NCBI RefSeq assembly: GCF_020166105.1
Contig: NZ_JAIUJY010000006.1
Coordinates: 186,001-250,000 of the forward strand
DNA: 64,000 bases
Reading direction: 5' to 3'
From: Blastococcus sp. LR1
Lineage (GTDB): Bacteria; Actinomycetota; Actinomycetes; Mycobacteriales; Geodermatophilaceae
This document shows positions 1-9,012 of the stretch, piece after piece. Below the pieces are notes generated by a model. That model did not search any database. It saw only the letters and a list, made by a program, of their open reading frames with translations, and was not told the DNA's origin. Numbering within the stretch: the stretch's first letter is position 1; each line of letters starts with the position of its first letter. Both the position numbers and the translations under genes were made by a program.

Positions 1-15
1 GCGCGGACCTGAGGG
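1..15. repeat. Direct repeat, left copy (candidate attachment site)
   Basis: The first 15 bases, GCGCGGACCTGAGGG, recur exactly at 1659-1673. Read in frame they give Ala-Arg-Thr-stop, the same ending as the coding tail in front of the second copy. The window begins inside this repeat, so its real length to the left cannot be judged. Confidence 0.5.
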
Positions 16-54
16 CCACGAGCGCTAGGGCACGGGCCACGAGCGCTGGGGCAC
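13..54. repeat. Tandem repeat, two 21-bp units
   Basis: Two abutting 21-bp units (13-33 and 34-54) differ at one base. They lie directly after the left copy of the 15-bp repeat. The rest of the stretch up to 172 shows no gene. Confidence 0.75.
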
Positions 55-172
55 GGGGGCGATAGGTGCGCTCTCGTCGCGGCGGACCGTGGTTCAGGAC
101 GTATTGCTAAGTGCGGGCTACAGGGCTGCGGTTGAGGACGCGCTTCGCGCTTCACGCTTCTACTCGAGGAGG

Positions 173-601
173 CTATGTCCGTCCGAGAATGATGCTTAGG
201 CACGCCTGCATCTCTGAGAGCACGTGATTGGCCTCTGATCGACTTGGCATCGCGCCGGCGCGATGCATGTAAGTGTTTCGTCGATCCACGATCTGGGCTT
301 GATACGCCGACCGCTGAGCATCTGAGAGCACCCCGTGCTGCTTGAGCGTGGTCAAGTAGGCTCCTAGACTATTACCTGACTGAGCCCATCTCCGGAGTCT
401 GATCAGCTCGCTTAGAGATGTATCGAGTGCGCGGGTGGTGTGGAGTAGGGCGAGGAGCCATCCGTTGTCGTTGGACAGCCGTCCAGCGCTCACAATTCGG
501 TTGAACTCGCCGTATATGTCGGTCAGGAGGCTTGAGGCCGACAGAGTCTGGTGTGCTCCCACAATCACTCGGAGCGTGTCCACTCTACGACGGTAGGGCA
601 T
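173..601 (-). CDS. HEPN-like small protein (142 aa)
   Basis: A mostly helical 142-residue protein. Near its C-terminus it has R108-N109-x3-H113 followed by a helix (roughly residues 118-140). This fits the R-x4-6-H signature of HEPN domains, many of which are RNases in toxin-antitoxin, abortive-infection and CRISPR effector proteins. The start codon overlaps the end of the upstream 298-codon gene by 17 bp, so the two are probably translationally coupled. GC is well below the neighbourhood: bases 181-240 contain 33 G+C of 60. HEPN assignment is by eye from the motif and its context; no family name is certain. A non-catalytic HEPN is possible. Confidence 0.6.
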   Translation of the reverse strand: MPYRRRVDTLRVIVGAHQTLSASSLLTDIYGEFNRIVSAGRLSNDNGWLLALLHTTRALDTSLSELIRLRRWAQSGNSLGAYLTTLKQHGVLSDAQRSAYQAQIVDRRNTYMHRAGAMPSRSEANHVLSEMQACLSIILGRT

Positions 602-1481
602 CAGTTTCCTCGTTCAGCAGCTCCGGAAAAAATCCCGCGAAGGCGGCCGCTCGGAATGGTTTGTATGGATCGAATGTTCGGGACGGCTCTGTCCTGAGCG
701 AAGCGAAGTTTCGGTGGAAAGCGAGCCTAAATGGCCCGTCAAGGATGGCTTCGGCAGACCTCTCGAGGCCCTCTTCGGGCTTTTCTAACCCGTAATCTAG
801 TTCCGTCGCGTCGCGGATGGCGGTTTCGATATGGCGAAGCCATGTTGCTCGCGACAATTCGGAGGGAAGGTCTAATACCAATCCCAAGCTAGACTGGCTA
901 AGGAACGGCTTGGATCGCACCGGTTTTCGGTCCCTTGAGTTCAGTTCGGCCGTCGTCCGGCGGGACGCTCGGTTGTCGCCTTTGAGTGGGGCCTTGGCCT
1001 TGATCCCCGGTGTCCAGCCTTGCGAGAAGCGGGAGTAATGCGCTGGCCGCAGTCCCTCGACCAGGTCCGCGCTGACCGCCCGTTCCGCGCTCGGACCCGA
1101 TGGAAGCTGGTTAGCCCCCCGCTGGCCGAGTGGGTCGATATGGTCGATCAGCCCCGCCGTGCCCTCAATAGGTGCGAAGTGCGCCGCCTGGTGGTCGACG
1201 ACGACTGCGAGTGACGTTCCCGCGGGCAGTGCCAGTCTCGATAGAAGGTAGCGGGCCGGGTGGTGTCGCCCTACGCCCCAACGGTCCTTCCCCGTGGCCA
1301 AGAAATATGCCGTCAGATGGCCTTGGTGCAGGGCTAGAAGATCGGGTCCGTCCAGCAGGAATGGGTGGTCGGGGTGAGGAACCTGCTGCGCGCTATTGGG
1401 CAGGCGACTTTGCAGCTGGCGTAGTGCATCCCTGCGTCCGCTCACTGCGCCAACGTACTGTCGGAAGATCACGTCTGGCAC
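585..1481 (-). CDS. Unrecognised 298-aa protein, first gene of the islet operon
   Basis: I do not recognise the family. The N-terminal third (about residues 40-95) reads like an alternating strand/helix fold, with a Gly-Pro-Asp turn near residue 45, a strand, and a hydrophobic helix around L79-P86. That layout loosely recalls nuclease-like domains that state what is bound or imported, but no catalytic triad can be assigned. The centre (about 150-195) is basic and Ser/Arg-rich, and the C-terminal third is helical and acidic. It overlaps the HEPN-like gene by 17 bp and shares its lower GC. The ribosome binding site is weak, so the exact start is uncertain. The pairing with a HEPN protein suggests a toxin-antitoxin or defence role by inference only. 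Confidence 0.5.
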   Translation of the reverse strand: MPDVIFRQYVGAVSGRRDALRQLQSRLPNSAQQVPHPDHPFLLDGPDLLALHQGHLTAYFLATGKDRWGVGRHHPARYLLSRLALPAGTSLAVVVDHQAAHFAPIEGTAGLIDHIDPLGQRGANQLPSGPSAERAVSADLVEGLRPAHYSRFSQGWTPGIKAKAPLKGDNRASRRTTAELNSRDRKPVRSKPFLSQSSLGLVLDLPSELSRATWLRHIETAIRDATELDYGLEKPEEGLERSAEAILDGPFRLAFHRNFASLRTEPSRTFDPYKPFRAAAFAGFFPELLNEETDALPS

Positions 1482-1502
1482 ATACAGGCCTGGCGTGTTG
1501 CA

Positions 1503-1671
1503 GCGATAGCAAGTGCGCTTCGCCTACCTGACTCCCATGCGCCCCGAGGGCCAAGGTGGGTGCCCTCCGCGATCGGTACGGTGCACGGCGTGTGTCGGCC
1601 AGTGGTGCTCGGCGCCCTCAACCCGCCGAGCACCGACGACGTCACGCTGCTCGGGATCGCGCGGACCTGAG
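1503..1671 (+). pseudogene. Possible 3' fragment of a protein gene ending ...GIART-stop
   Basis: An open frame with strongly coding-like GC3 use closes at 1669-1671, ending in Leu-Leu-Gly-Ile-Ala-Arg-Thr. No start codon, ribosome binding site or complete domain accompanies it, and its left part runs into the oppositely transcribed 298-aa gene, so the left edge given here is arbitrary. Its last codons are the 15-bp repeat seen at the window start. The simplest reading is a gene 3' end left at the border of an inserted segment. Chance openness in high-GC DNA is the alternative. Confidence 0.3.
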
Positions 1672-1673
1672 GG
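1659..1673. repeat. Direct repeat, right copy (candidate attachment site)
   Basis: Exact copy of the 15 bases at 1-15. It ends one base before the stop codon of the next minus-strand gene, and it coincides with the switch from the low-GC islet to normal chromosomal GC. No integrase gene lies between the two copies. Confidence 0.5.
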
Positions 1674-2006
1674 TCAGCCGCCCAGCTTGTGGACCTGGGC
1701 AGCGACCCAGCCGGACAGGCAGTACAGCGCCGCGTGCCCCTCGGGGGAGGCGTAGCCCTGCTCGAAGCGGATGGCCTCGAGCATCTCGGTGCTGTCGACG
1801 TCACCGCCGCGGAAGAAGCGGTCCATGAGCTGCCCGGAGTCGGTGGGGCTCACGAAGTAGCCCGCGATGCCCACGGCGACGTTGTCCGGGATGGTGAGGC
1901 TCACCGGCGCGTGCGCCATCGAGCCGCGGCGGTCGAGCAGCTGCTGGACCGCCGTCGTGATCTCCAGCTCGGTGGCCGGCAGCGTGCTTCGGCAGCTGAT
2001 ACGCAT
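1674..2006 (-). CDS. Hypothetical protein (110 aa)
   Basis: A 110-residue soluble protein that I do not recognise. It begins with a strand-like segment rich in Arg/Ser/Thr, followed by a helix containing Q-Q-L-L-D-R-R, and ends with an aromatic, Gly/Ala-rich helix (Y94-K107). A GGGAG ribosome binding site lies 7 nt before the ATG. Codon use is typical of the high-GC chromosome, unlike the islet just beyond its 3' end. No membrane segment or signal peptide is visible. It is separated by about 110 bp from the large helicase gene on the same strand. Confidence 0.6.
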   Translation of the reverse strand: MRISCRSTLPATELEITTAVQQLLDRRGSMAHAPVSLTIPDNVAVGIAGYFVSPTDSGQLMDRFFRGGDVDSTEMLEAIRFEQGYASPEGHAALYCLSGWVAAQVHKLGG

Positions 2007-2116
2007 GGTGTCGCTCCCGAGTCGAGGTAGTCGTTTCCTGAAACTTACGGATACCGACCGGCCGGAATGAAGCCGGGCGGCGAGGCCGCGGGGTGAGGGC
2101 GCTCACCGCGGAGGCG

Positions 2117-5100
2117 TCAGACCGTCAGCAGTCCCGAACCCTGCTCGCTGAGCTGGCCGCTGTCCAGCGCGCTGCCCAGCGCCTTCTCCAGCACCGGAGT
2201 CACCGAGGGGGCGCGGCGCTTGTAGCCGAAGACCGCGGCGGTCGCCGTCAGCAGCTCGTCGCGGCGCATCCCCGCGGCGGCCCGGCACAGCGCGACCATG
2301 GCGTTCGCGATCTCCTCCGGCGCCACGTGCTCGATCGGCCGGTCGGTGCTGGAGACCTGCCGCCGGAAGCCGGTCCAGGTGTCGCGGTCGACGCCCTCGG
2401 GCCACAGCAGGTCGCCGTCCACGGCAGACGGTGGCAGCAGCGAGAGCAGCGTCTGCTTGCGGGCCTCGGTGACCCGGTTCAGCCCGAACGCGCCGACGGT
2501 GAGCTTCGCCAGCCGGTCGACGTGGATCGGCCCCTCGGCCTTGATCCCGGCCTGCAGCACCCGGCGGACGGCGCGGGCGGGCTTCGACGCGGGCAGCTCG
2601 TCCAGCACGCTCTTCTCGCCCGCGGTCTTCGGGATCCACGGCACGAACGGCGTCTCGCCCTCCAGCGCCACCGGTCCGGCCGGCTTCCGCGGGGCGGCCG
2701 GCTTCGGCGCCGGACGCGACGGGGTGGAGGGCACCGCCACCGACGCCGTCACCGCCGAGCGCAGCGCTGCGACGCCCTTGAACGACTCGACCGCGGCCGT
2801 GGGCAGCTGCAGCGGGGCGGCGACCGGACGGGACGGCGCCGGAGCGGCGTCCACGGCGGCGGCCAGCCGGTCGATCACCGGGGACGGGTCGGCGAGCCAC
2901 GTCGGCAGCCAGACCCGCTCGACCACGGGCCAGCGGAGCATTCCGCCGAGCACCTCCACGGGCACGGCGTCCCGGTCGCCCACCGTGCCGCGGCGGGCCC
3001 ACGCGGGACCGTCCAGCAGCACCGCCATCAGCGGCGTCTCCGGGTCGGCGGGCCGGGAGACCGAGAGGTCGACCCGGAACTCCGAGAGGCCCACGTCGGT
3101 GCGCACGACCAGACCGCGCTCGCGCAGGGCGGCGGCGATCTGCTCGCGGTGCCGGTCGACGACGGCGGCCGAGCGGGCCGACCGGGGCAGCACGTCGGTG
3201 CCCTGCTCGGCCATGTCGAGGTAGGCCCGCAGGTGCTTGATGCCGACCGAGGAGGTCTCCTCGGCGCGCAGCTGGTCGGGGTCGAAGGAGGAGAAGACGA
3301 CGACCTGGCGGCGGGCGCGGGTGATCGCGACGTTCAGCCGCCGCTCGCCGCCCACCCGGTTCAGCGGGCCGAAGTTCAGCGGCAGGTTGCCCGAGGCGTC
3401 GGGGGAGAAGCCGGTGGAGAAGAAGATGACGTCGCGCTCGTCGCCCTGCACGTTCTCCAGGTTCTTGACGAACAGGCCCTCGCCGTCGGAGCGGTCGAGC
3501 GCTGCGGCCAGCCGGTCGTCGTCGGCGTCGCGCAGCAGCGCCTCGATGTAGGAGCGCTGCTGGGCGTTGAAGGTGACCACGCCGATCGAGGGCACGGTCG
3601 TGAGGCCCTCCCACTTGGGATGCGCGTCGAACCGGCGGCGGATCTCGGCGACGATCGCCTTCGCCTCGATCGGGTTGGTGCGCAGCAGCCGCCCCGCGCC
3701 GGACCGGTGGAACGTGCCCGGCACCCGGACCAGCGAGACGCCGCGGCCGTCGGGCTCCGCGGAGGCCCGCCCGTGCGTCGGCGCCGGGAAGGACGACAGC
3801 CGGTTCCCGTAGTACTGGGCGTTGGAGAACGCGATCAGCGACTCGTCCTGGCTGCGGTAGTGCCACGACAGCCAGTGCCGCGGCACCCGCGCCTGCACGC
3901 ACTCGCTGAGGATCGACTCCTCGTCCTCGACGGCGGTCTCGACCTCGACCGCCTCGTCCGCGGTCGACGTCGTCGGCTCGAGGAACGACGTCGGGGGCAT
4001 CTGCTTGGAGTCACCGACGACGACCGCGGCCTTCGCCCGGCCGAGCGCGCCCACGGCGTCGGCCACCCGGATCTGCGACGCCTCGTCGAAGACGACCAGG
4101 TCGAACTGGCCGGCGGCAGCGGGGAAGAAGCGGGCCACGGAGTCCGGCGAGACCAGCACGCACGGCATGACCGCTGTGATCAGCTCGCCGTACCGGGCGA
4201 GCAGCTGCCGCACGCCCAGCCCGCGACGCTGCTTGGCCAGCTCACGCTGCAGGGCGCCGACCTGGCCGGTCCCGATGGTCGCGTCGAAGGGGCGCGAGGT
4301 GAGCACCGAGGCCGGGAGAGCCGCCATCAGGTGCTCGCGCACGGCGTGCGACGCGGCGGTGAAGCGGTCGATCGCCGCGCCGTGCGCCTCGGCGTCGAAG
4401 GTGTCGAGCCCGGTGGCGTCCAGCCGCTCGGCGACCGACGCGATCGCCAGCCCGCGGTCGAGCGCGCGCACGGCGTCGTCGGCGGCGATCTCACCGGTGA
4501 CCAGCAGCCGGCGGGCGTCGAACAGGCCCGCGTAGCGCAGCGGCTCGAGGGTGTCGAGGAAGGAGACCCACCGGCGCAGCGACATCAGCACGGTGCCTTC
4601 GGCGCCCCGCTCCGGCCGGGTCATCGACCAGCGCAGCGCGAAGCCGTCGTCCCCGGCCCAGGCCGCGAGCTGGTCCGCCGTGCTCCCGCACAGCTCCAGC
4701 AGGGTGACGACGGCGTCGCGCAGCCGGCCCACCGCGGTCGCCGCCTCGGGCGCGGCCGGCGTGCCCGCGACGATCAGCTTCCGCAGCGCCACGTGGAAGG
4801 CCGACCGGCCGTCGACGGCGGTGCCCGCGCGACGCAGCCAGGTGACCTCGCGCTCCAGCAGTGCGGGGTCGGTGAAGGGGTTCCAGCCCTCGGGCACCGA
4901 GAGGCCGGGCACCGAGTCGACCCGGGCGGCGATGCCCTGGACCGCCGTCTGCACCCGCCAGAGGTTCTCGACCAGCAGCGGCACGTCCTTCGGCCGCACC
5001 TTCGCGCCCGGACGCAGGCAGGAGGCGATCTCGTCACGCACGGCGATCAGCCGCTTGCGCCGGCCCCACCAGCCCGAGGCCGCCGCGGTCTGGGCCCGGA

Positions 5101-8008
5101 CGTAGATGTCGCCCAGCGGCAGGGCGAGGGCCTCGGGGGTCGCGACGTCGAGGCCCGGGTGGCGGAAGGCGGTGAACGCCGCGACCTCGCCGATGATGGC
5201 GCCGGTCGCGGTGGTCCAGCGCCGGCTGAAGGTCTCGTCGAGGACGTCGAGTCCGACCGGCGGGCCGGACAACAGGTGCGCCAGGGCGTCGAGGTCCGAC
5301 GGCGTGCGGGCGCGCCGCATGACGCCGCCGAGCTCGGCGAGAGCCGCGACCTCGCGCAGTGCGGCGTCGACCGCATTGGTGGCCTCGCGCGCCGCGGGGA
5401 GGTCGATCTCGGGGGAGTCGACGAACGCCCACGGGTGCCGTGGCGAGGGGCGGGTGAGGTCGGCGATGTCGGGCAGCAGCGCCAGCGCCCGCCGCACCGC
5501 CGTCAGCACCTCGGCCGGAGCGTTGGCCACGAACGGCAGCGGCATCGGCAGCGGCGCCACGTCGGTCCCGGCGGCGAGCTCGGCGGTGCGCGCCGAGTAC
5601 AGGGACAGGCCGACGGCGTTCTCGTCGTGCAGCCGGTCGGCGTACCGGGCCAGCTGCCGCCGGGCCGACCGCAGGGTCTCGGACTCCGCGGCCAGACCCT
5701 GGTCGTCGACGGCGACGGCGTGCTCCATCGCGAGCCGGATCTGGGCGCGCACCATGGAGGCGCGGCTGCCCTTGTCGTGCAGGTCCAGGGCGAACATGCC
5801 CATGCCGACCGCGTCCAACCGCCGGGCGACGACGTCGAGCGCCGCGCGCTTCTCGGCGACGAACAGCACCCGCTTCCCGTCGGCGATCGCGCGGGTCAGC
5901 AGGTTGGTGATGGTCTGGGACTTGCCGGTGCCGGGCGGTCCCTCGAGCACGAAGGTGCGCCCGGCGCCCGCCTCCGCGATCGCCCGGAGCTGGGAGGCGT
6001 CGGCGGACACCGGCAGGTCGGCGGCCAGCGAGTCGAGGTCGACGGAGGCGGCGGAGCTCCGCGCGGGGTCGACGAAGGGCTCGGTCGGCTCGTGCACGAG
6101 GTGGTGCACCAGCGGGTTCGAGGCGAAGTCGGCCCAGTGCTCGTCGAGGTCCTTCCACAGCCGGAACTTGGCGAACTGCAGGATCGCCAGGTCCGCCGTC
6201 GCCTCGACCCGGTAGGGCAGGCCGTGGCCGACCAGCCCGACGCGCATCGCCTCCAGCGCGCCCTCCACGTCCAGCGCACCCTCGGCCGACTCCGCCAGCG
6301 ACGGCACGGTGAGCCCGTGCACCTGGCGGAGCTTCTCCAGCAGGCAGTAGTTCGGAGTGCTTGAGCCCGACTCGTCCAGCGCCAGCCGGTAGGAGCCGGT
6401 GCGGCCGACCGCGGTGAGCACGACCGGGACCAGGACCAGCGGCGAGCGCAGCGGCCGGCCGTCGAGCTCCCACACCAACGAGCCCAGTGCCAGGTACAGG
6501 TTGTTGGCGCCGGTCTCCTCCTGCACGGTCTTCGCCCGGTAGGCGAGGTTGCGCAGGCGCGGGAGATAGCCGCCCGTGGTGACGTCGGCGTGCACCTCGC
6601 GCCGCTCCACGAGCAGGTCGGTCAGCTGCTCCGTGGGGAGTTCGGCGGCGGAGGTGAGCCCGCGCTCCTGCTGGACGGCGGCCAGCTGGTCGCCGGGGAG
6701 CAGGGTGAGCGGCGTGCCGTCCTGGACGAGGTTGTCGAGGATCGGCAGCGCGGTCGCGGGCAGCGTCAGGTGCAGTCCGGAGCGCTCGCTGTAGTTGATC
6801 AGCCGGTTGCGCAGGCTGAGGTCGAGCAGGGCGTTCTTCCACTGCTGCACCCGCGCCGGCGCCTCGGGGCGGGTCCCGGCCTGCGCGGTGGCGCCCACGG
6901 GGAAGGCGGCCACGCTGTGCTCGGCCGGCCGGTACTCGACCACCTGCAGGACGCCCTCGGGGGTCCGGGCGCGGGCCGGCAGCGGCACGATGCCGTCGCG
7001 ACGGGCACGGTGGACGTCGGCGACGCCGACGATCCGGTCGAGCTCGCCGGTGAGCCAGCGCTCGTAGGCGGGGGTGTGCAGGTCGGCGACCGGCTCGCCC
7101 GTGCCGGTCAGGAGCGTGGTCTCGACCAGGCCGATCAGCCCGAGGTCGACGAGGTTCACCAGCGACGACGCGTCGGTCGTGGCGGCGCTCTCCGAGCTGC
7201 GCTCCTCCCGCCAGTAGCCGAGGAACGCGTGCCCGTCCGCGAGCCACAGCAGCGGCCGGATGCCGGCCTGCTCGCAGGCGGCCGCCAGCAGGACGACGGT
7301 GTCGAGCGGAGTGCCCACCCGCCAGGTGAGGACGTCGCCGGGGGAGCGCACCTGCTGGCCGAGGTCGGACCAGCTGGCGGGGGGCTCGGAGTGGCGGACG
7401 CCGCGGCGCTGCAGGGCCCGGGCGAGGGCCAGGACGACCTCGTCCACCCGCTCTGCGGTCGCCGAGTAGCCGACCATCGCGCCGCTGCCGGTGGTTTCCT
7501 CCAGCAGCTCCGACGCCGCGGCCACCAGTCCGGTGACGGCCGGGTGGTTGGGCATGACGTGGGCGGCCAGCATCTCCAGCGCCAGGGGCAGGGGAGTGGC
7601 CAGCCACTGGTTGGCGGCGAGCACCTGCACCGGGGTGGTCGCCTCGCCGATCAGCGTCTCGTCCAGCCAGGCCTCGACGTCGACGACGCCGGGGCGCTGC
7701 TCCTCGGCGTGCAGCATCGCGGCCGGGTCCATGACCAGGCCGATGTCGGTGAGCACCGTGGTGCGGCCGGCGTCGACGTCGGCCAGGAGCTCGACGGTCT
7801 GCGCGATCGCGCCCTCGGCGTCGCGGACCGACAGCCGGAGGGTGACCCCGCGCAGCGTCGCCTCGGAGGTCAGAGCCAGCCGGGAGACGACGGGGAGGCG
7901 GTTGTGGGCCAGCGCGTAGCTGAGCACGGGCGTGGCGGTGAGTTCGATGGAGACCGTCGCCGCCGGCGCGACGACGTCGCCGCGCTGGATGTCGGCAGTG
8001 CTCTCCAT
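2117..8008 (-). CDS. DUF4011 - SF1 helicase - Vsr-like nuclease - DUF3320 protein
   Basis: A 1,963-residue multidomain protein. The DUF4011 segment has the hallmark W-K-x-x-L-L-D-L-S-L-R-N-R-L near residue 390. The superfamily 1 helicase core follows: Walker A G-P-P-G-T-G-K-S near 690, Walker B V-V-F-D-E-A-S-Q near 1,305, the W-H-Y-R-S motif about 80 residues later, E-N-V-Q-G-D-E-R-D near 1,520 and the N-V-A-I-T-R-A-R motif near 1,560. A Vsr/DUF559-type endonuclease-like region spans about 1,590-1,720, though its catalytic residues are not obvious. A DUF3320 domain closes the protein. Proteins of this architecture have been reported as single-gene antiphage systems (the helicase-Vsr type called HhE in the Gao et al. 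2020 survey, from memory). The neighbouring low-GC islet fits a defence locus. Phage defence here is inference; a DNA-repair role is also possible. Confidence 0.88.
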   Translation of the reverse strand: MESTADIQRGDVVAPAATVSIELTATPVLSYALAHNRLPVVSRLALTSEATLRGVTLRLSVRDAEGAIAQTVELLADVDAGRTTVLTDIGLVMDPAAMLHAEEQRPGVVDVEAWLDETLIGEATTPVQVLAANQWLATPLPLALEMLAAHVMPNHPAVTGLVAAASELLEETTGSGAMVGYSATAERVDEVVLALARALQRRGVRHSEPPASWSDLGQQVRSPGDVLTWRVGTPLDTVVLLAAACEQAGIRPLLWLADGHAFLGYWREERSSESAATTDASSLVNLVDLGLIGLVETTLLTGTGEPVADLHTPAYERWLTGELDRIVGVADVHRARRDGIVPLPARARTPEGVLQVVEYRPAEHSVAAFPVGATAQAGTRPEAPARVQQWKNALLDLSLRNRLINYSERSGLHLTLPATALPILDNLVQDGTPLTLLPGDQLAAVQQERGLTSAAELPTEQLTDLLVERREVHADVTTGGYLPRLRNLAYRAKTVQEETGANNLYLALGSLVWELDGRPLRSPLVLVPVVLTAVGRTGSYRLALDESGSSTPNYCLLEKLRQVHGLTVPSLAESAEGALDVEGALEAMRVGLVGHGLPYRVEATADLAILQFAKFRLWKDLDEHWADFASNPLVHHLVHEPTEPFVDPARSSAASVDLDSLAADLPVSADASQLRAIAEAGAGRTFVLEGPPGTGKSQTITNLLTRAIADGKRVLFVAEKRAALDVVARRLDAVGMGMFALDLHDKGSRASMVRAQIRLAMEHAVAVDDQGLAAESETLRSARRQLARYADRLHDENAVGLSLYSARTAELAAGTDVAPLPMPLPFVANAPAEVLTAVRRALALLPDIADLTRPSPRHPWAFVDSPEIDLPAAREATNAVDAALREVAALAELGGVMRRARTPSDLDALAHLLSGPPVGLDVLDETFSRRWTTATGAIIGEVAAFTAFRHPGLDVATPEALALPLGDIYVRAQTAAASGWWGRRKRLIAVRDEIASCLRPGAKVRPKDVPLLVENLWRVQTAVQGIAARVDSVPGLSVPEGWNPFTDPALLEREVTWLRRAGTAVDGRSAFHVALRKLIVAGTPAAPEAATAVGRLRDAVVTLLELCGSTADQLAAWAGDDGFALRWSMTRPERGAEGTVLMSLRRWVSFLDTLEPLRYAGLFDARRLLVTGEIAADDAVRALDRGLAIASVAERLDATGLDTFDAEAHGAAIDRFTAASHAVREHLMAALPASVLTSRPFDATIGTGQVGALQRELAKQRRGLGVRQLLARYGELITAVMPCVLVSPDSVARFFPAAAGQFDLVVFDEASQIRVADAVGALGRAKAAVVVGDSKQMPPTSFLEPTTSTADEAVEVETAVEDEESILSECVQARVPRHWLSWHYRSQDESLIAFSNAQYYGNRLSSFPAPTHGRASAEPDGRGVSLVRVPGTFHRSGAGRLLRTNPIEAKAIVAEIRRRFDAHPKWEGLTTVPSIGVVTFNAQQRSYIEALLRDADDDRLAAALDRSDGEGLFVKNLENVQGDERDVIFFSTGFSPDASGNLPLNFGPLNRVGGERRLNVAITRARRQVVVFSSFDPDQLRAEETSSVGIKHLRAYLDMAEQGTDVLPRSARSAAVVDRHREQIAAALRERGLVVRTDVGLSEFRVDLSVSRPADPETPLMAVLLDGPAWARRGTVGDRDAVPVEVLGGMLRWPVVERVWLPTWLADPSPVIDRLAAAVDAAPAPSRPVAAPLQLPTAAVESFKGVAALRSAVTASVAVPSTPSRPAPKPAAPRKPAGPVALEGETPFVPWIPKTAGEKSVLDELPASKPARAVRRVLQAGIKAEGPIHVDRLAKLTVGAFGLNRVTEARKQTLLSLLPPSAVDGDLLWPEGVDRDTWTGFRRQVSSTDRPIEHVAPEEIANAMVALCRAAAGMRRDELLTATAAVFGYKRRAPSVTPVLEKALGSALDSGQLSEQGSGLLTV

Positions 8009-8206
8009 GTCACCTGTCTACCGGGTCGCACGGACTGGTCCTCCCATCGTCCCCGACGGGAGGGGCGGATGTGACGGGAGAGCATGATCGTTAGCGCGGA
8101 TCACAGCTTCCCGGCACCCGGACGGTTCCGGTCCGGGCGGGTCCTGCCGATACGCCCGGACCGCCGGTTTGCCCCGTCCGCGGCGCGCGCGGAAGGGTGC
8201 CGGGGC

Positions 8207-8998
8207 ATGAGGAACGCGCGACGGCACGAGTCGGGACTGCTGGTCGGGGACACGGAACACGTCAGGGTCCTGACCCTGGACCGCCCCGACCGGCGCAACG
8301 CGCTCTCGACCGCGCTGCAGGCCGACCTGGTCGAGGAGCTGCTCCGCGTGCCCGAGGACGGCGTGCGCGCGGTCGTGGTCACCGGCAACGGCCCGGCGTT
8401 CTGTGCCGGTTTCGACCTCTCCGAGATCCGCGCGGCCGACGAGCGGGGGGAGCCCTTCCGCCCGCCGATGGGCCGGGCCGGGCGGGCGGTGTTCGAGGTG
8501 GCGACAGAGGTTCCGGTTCCGCTGATCGCCGCGCTCAACGGCCCGGCGGTGGCGGGCGGGTTCGAGCTGGCCCTGGCGTGCGATCTCCGGGTGGCCTCGC
8601 CGGCGGTCCACTTCGCGCTGCCGGAGGCGGCGATCGGCATGGGCGCGAACTTCGGCTCGGTCGTGCTGCCCAAGCGGATTCCGATGGGCATCGCGCTGGA
8701 GCTGCTGTTCACCGGGGACCGGCTGCCCGTCGAGGAGGCGCAGCGGTGGGGGCTGATCAACCGGCTCGTGGAGCCCGAGGCGGTGCTGCCCACGGCGCTG
8801 GAGCTGGCGGAGCGGATCGCGGCGAACGCGCCGATCTCTGTCCGGCGGATGAAGGAGACGGCGGTCAAGGCGCTGGAGCTGCCGCTGTGGCAGGGGCTGC
8901 GGCTCGACGTCGGACCGAACCCCTACCTCAGCGAGGACCGCATGGAGGGGATCGCCGCCCGGCTGGAGAAGCGCAGCCCGCGCTGGACCGGCCGCTGA
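8207..8998 (+). CDS. Enoyl-CoA hydratase/isomerase family protein
   Basis: A 263-residue crotonase-fold protein. The CoA-binding/oxyanion segment is A-F-C-A-G-F-D-L, followed by the second oxyanion segment N-G-P-A-V-A-G-G-F-E-L. The glutamate positions of bona fide hydratases are present around L-P-E-A and G-M-G, so hydratase or isomerase activity is plausible; the substrate is not deducible. I chose the ATG preceded by GGAAGG (8191-8196) rather than an in-frame ATG at 8084, because the intervening residues are Arg/Pro-rich and not family-like. It is transcribed divergently from the helicase gene across roughly 200 bp, and no partner beta-oxidation genes sit beside it. Confidence 0.85.
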   Translation: MRNARRHESGLLVGDTEHVRVLTLDRPDRRNALSTALQADLVEELLRVPEDGVRAVVVTGNGPAFCAGFDLSEIRAADERGEPFRPPMGRAGRAVFEVATEVPVPLIAALNGPAVAGGFELALACDLRVASPAVHFALPEAAIGMGANFGSVVLPKRIPMGIALELLFTGDRLPVEEAQRWGLINRLVEPEAVLPTALELAERIAANAPISVRRMKETAVKALELPLWQGLRLDVGPNPYLSEDRMEGIAARLEKRSPRWTGR

Positions 8999-9012
8999 TC
9001 GGCGCCATCCCG

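Noticed and set aside
2093-6364. A very long open frame on the plus strand, antisense to the helicase
   Set aside because: The translation is low-complexity Arg/Gly/Val without domains, typical of the shadow of a high-GC gene. The minus strand encodes clear helicase motifs.
8084-8206. Earlier start of the enoyl-CoA hydratase
   Set aside because: The added residues are Arg/Pro-rich and unlike the family; the later ATG has a ribosome binding site.
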